Assembly (NCBI GenBank): GCA_017472375.1
Contig: JAFUQL010000319.1
Location: 1 to 6,469 of the forward strand
DNA length: 6,469 nt
Direction of reading: 5' to 3'
Source of the DNA: Oscillospiraceae bacterium
Lineage (GTDB): Bacteria > Bacillota > Clostridia > Oscillospirales > Ruminococcaceae
Position 1 is the first letter of the stretch. Every line of letters starts with the position of its first letter. Below the pieces are notes generated by a model. It was not told the origin of the DNA. It saw only the letters and a list, made by a program, of their open reading frames with translations, and searched no databases. Shown in pieces: positions 5,894 to 6,469 of the stretch. The position numbers and the translations under genes were made by a program.

Positions 5894-6259
5894 TTACAGT
5901 GCAGCATCGAACGCGTTTGGGATGCAGTGCACCCGCCAGCCGCCGGGCTGCGGGACCACCTCCACCACGTCAAAGCGGATGGTACACTCAGCCAGAATGG
6001 GATGCTGCGCCAAATATTGCTGTGTCGCCAGCAGGATCTTCTGCTGCTTGCGCAGATCCACTGCCTCGCAGGGAGCCAAAAATGCCTCGCTGCTCCGGGT
6101 CTTCACCTCCGCAATCACCAGAAGGTCGTCCTTGAACACGACCAGATCCAGCTCCCCCATTCGGGTACGGAATCCGTGTTCCAACAGGCAAAAGCCTTGT
6201 TTTTGGTAATAGCGGGCAGCCACCGCCTCTCCGGTGCGCCCCAGCTCCCGGTCAGCCAT
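5894..6259 (-). CDS. yraN: UPF0102 family protein, YraN-type nuclease-like
   Basis: This 121-residue protein is typical in length for the UPF0102/YraN family, which has a restriction-endonuclease-like fold. Its cellular role is not settled. It starts with the family motif ADRELGRTGEAVAARYY (2-18). The core GELDLV (35-40, Asp38) is followed by IAEVKTR (49-55, Glu51 and Lys53), which together form a PD-(D/E)xK-like site. The C-terminal half has the usual FDVVEV motif. The ATG (6257-6259) lies inside the end of rnhB, in the overlap ATGGCTGA. No clear ribosome binding site precedes it, so translation is probably coupled to rnhB. The stop is followed by the intrinsic terminator at 5791-5846. rnhB next to yraN is a frequent bacterial arrangement. 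Confidence 0.95.
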   Translation of the reverse strand: MADRELGRTGEAVAARYYQKQGFCLLEHGFRTRMGELDLVVFKDDLLVIAEVKTRSSEAFLAPCEAVDLRKQQKILLATQQYLAQHPILAECTIRFDVVEVVPQPGGWRVHCIPNAFDAAL

Positions 6260-6469
6260 CCCAATAGCCGAGCTTTTTCAGAAAACTGCGGCGGTAAAAG
6301 GGCTGGATGCCGTACTGCTCGATCAGTTCGTAGTGCAGCTTGGTGCCGTAGCCCTTGTGCTTGGCAAGCTGATACTGGGGATATTCCTCATCCAGCGCGC
6401 GCATAAAGCGATCACGGGTGACCTTGGCCAGGATGGACGCCGCGCCAATACTGGCGCTGACACCGTCGC
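6252..6469 (-). CDS. rnhB: Ribonuclease HII, C-terminal part (start lies beyond the window)
   Basis: RNase HII cuts the RNA strand of RNA-DNA hybrids and removes single ribonucleotides from DNA. Only the last 71 residues are visible, beginning DGVSASIGAASILAKVTRD. They include the family motif AKVTRD, whose Asp is one of the acidic metal ligands of the RNase HII active site. The conserved LAKHKGYGTKLHYE and FYRRSF segments follow. The protein ends soon afterwards with KKLGYWDG, so it has no long C-terminal extension. The first three active-site acids lie outside the window. Its last 8 bases overlap the yraN start in a different frame. It is the first visible gene of a unit that ends at the terminator after yraN. 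Confidence 0.95.
   Translation of the reverse strand, partial: DGVSASIGAASILAKVTRDRFMRALDEEYPQYQLAKHKGYGTKLHYELIEQYGIQPFYRRSFLKKLGYWDG

Noticed and set aside
5782..5973. 63-codon minus-strand frame between yraN and thrC
   Set aside because: It overlaps the end of yraN in another frame and runs through the intrinsic terminator. No ribosome binding site or family likeness.
4658..6406. 582-codon open frame on the plus strand, antisense to thrC, the gap and yraN
   Set aside because: It crosses three well-identified minus-strand features, has a His/Leu/Gly/Val-rich composition with no recognisable domain, and is open only because the true genes avoid certain codons.

Overview
The window is an ordinary-looking stretch of chromosome from a moderately GC-rich Firmicute. 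It most likely comes from a clostridial gut lineage of the Oscillospiraceae/Ruminococcaceae type. Three things point there: the gene order metallophosphoesterase - tig - clpP - clpX, the strong AGGAGG-type ribosome binding sites, and the small DUF1540 protein. The taxonomic placement is inference from gene content and protein style, not from a search. All genes but one lie on the minus strand.

Reading in the direction of transcription (right to left), the window opens inside rnhB (RNase HII, C-terminal part only). Its end overlaps the start of yraN (UPF0102 nuclease-like protein) by 8 bases. A strong intrinsic terminator closes this pair. The -35 region of the next promoter lies inside that terminator's stem. 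This promoter drives thrC (threonine synthase, class II type) after an untranslated leader of about 124 bases. thrC appears to be a single-gene unit. It converges on a tiny plus-strand gene for a cysteine-rich DUF1540 protein of 52 residues, and a long shared hairpin terminator lies between the two.

Left of the small gene, and divergent from it, is a metallophosphoesterase of the COG1768 type. Its stop codon forms part of an apparent extended -10 promoter for tig (trigger factor), with a perfect 19-base palindrome in the promoter spacer. After tig comes a perfect 16-bp inverted repeat and a candidate promoter for clpP. clpX follows clpP after 16 bases and runs off the left edge.

Functionally, the left half is a protein-quality module: a ribosome-bound chaperone followed by the ClpXP protease. 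The right half holds RNA-DNA hybrid repair, a nuclease-like protein and threonine biosynthesis. No mobile element, CRISPR array, rRNA, tRNA or phage gene is visible. I found no convincing new system. The points most worth a second look are regulatory: the palindrome in the tig promoter, the inverted repeat before clpP, the promoter packed into the rnhB-yraN terminator, and the DUF1540 gene on the opposite strand.
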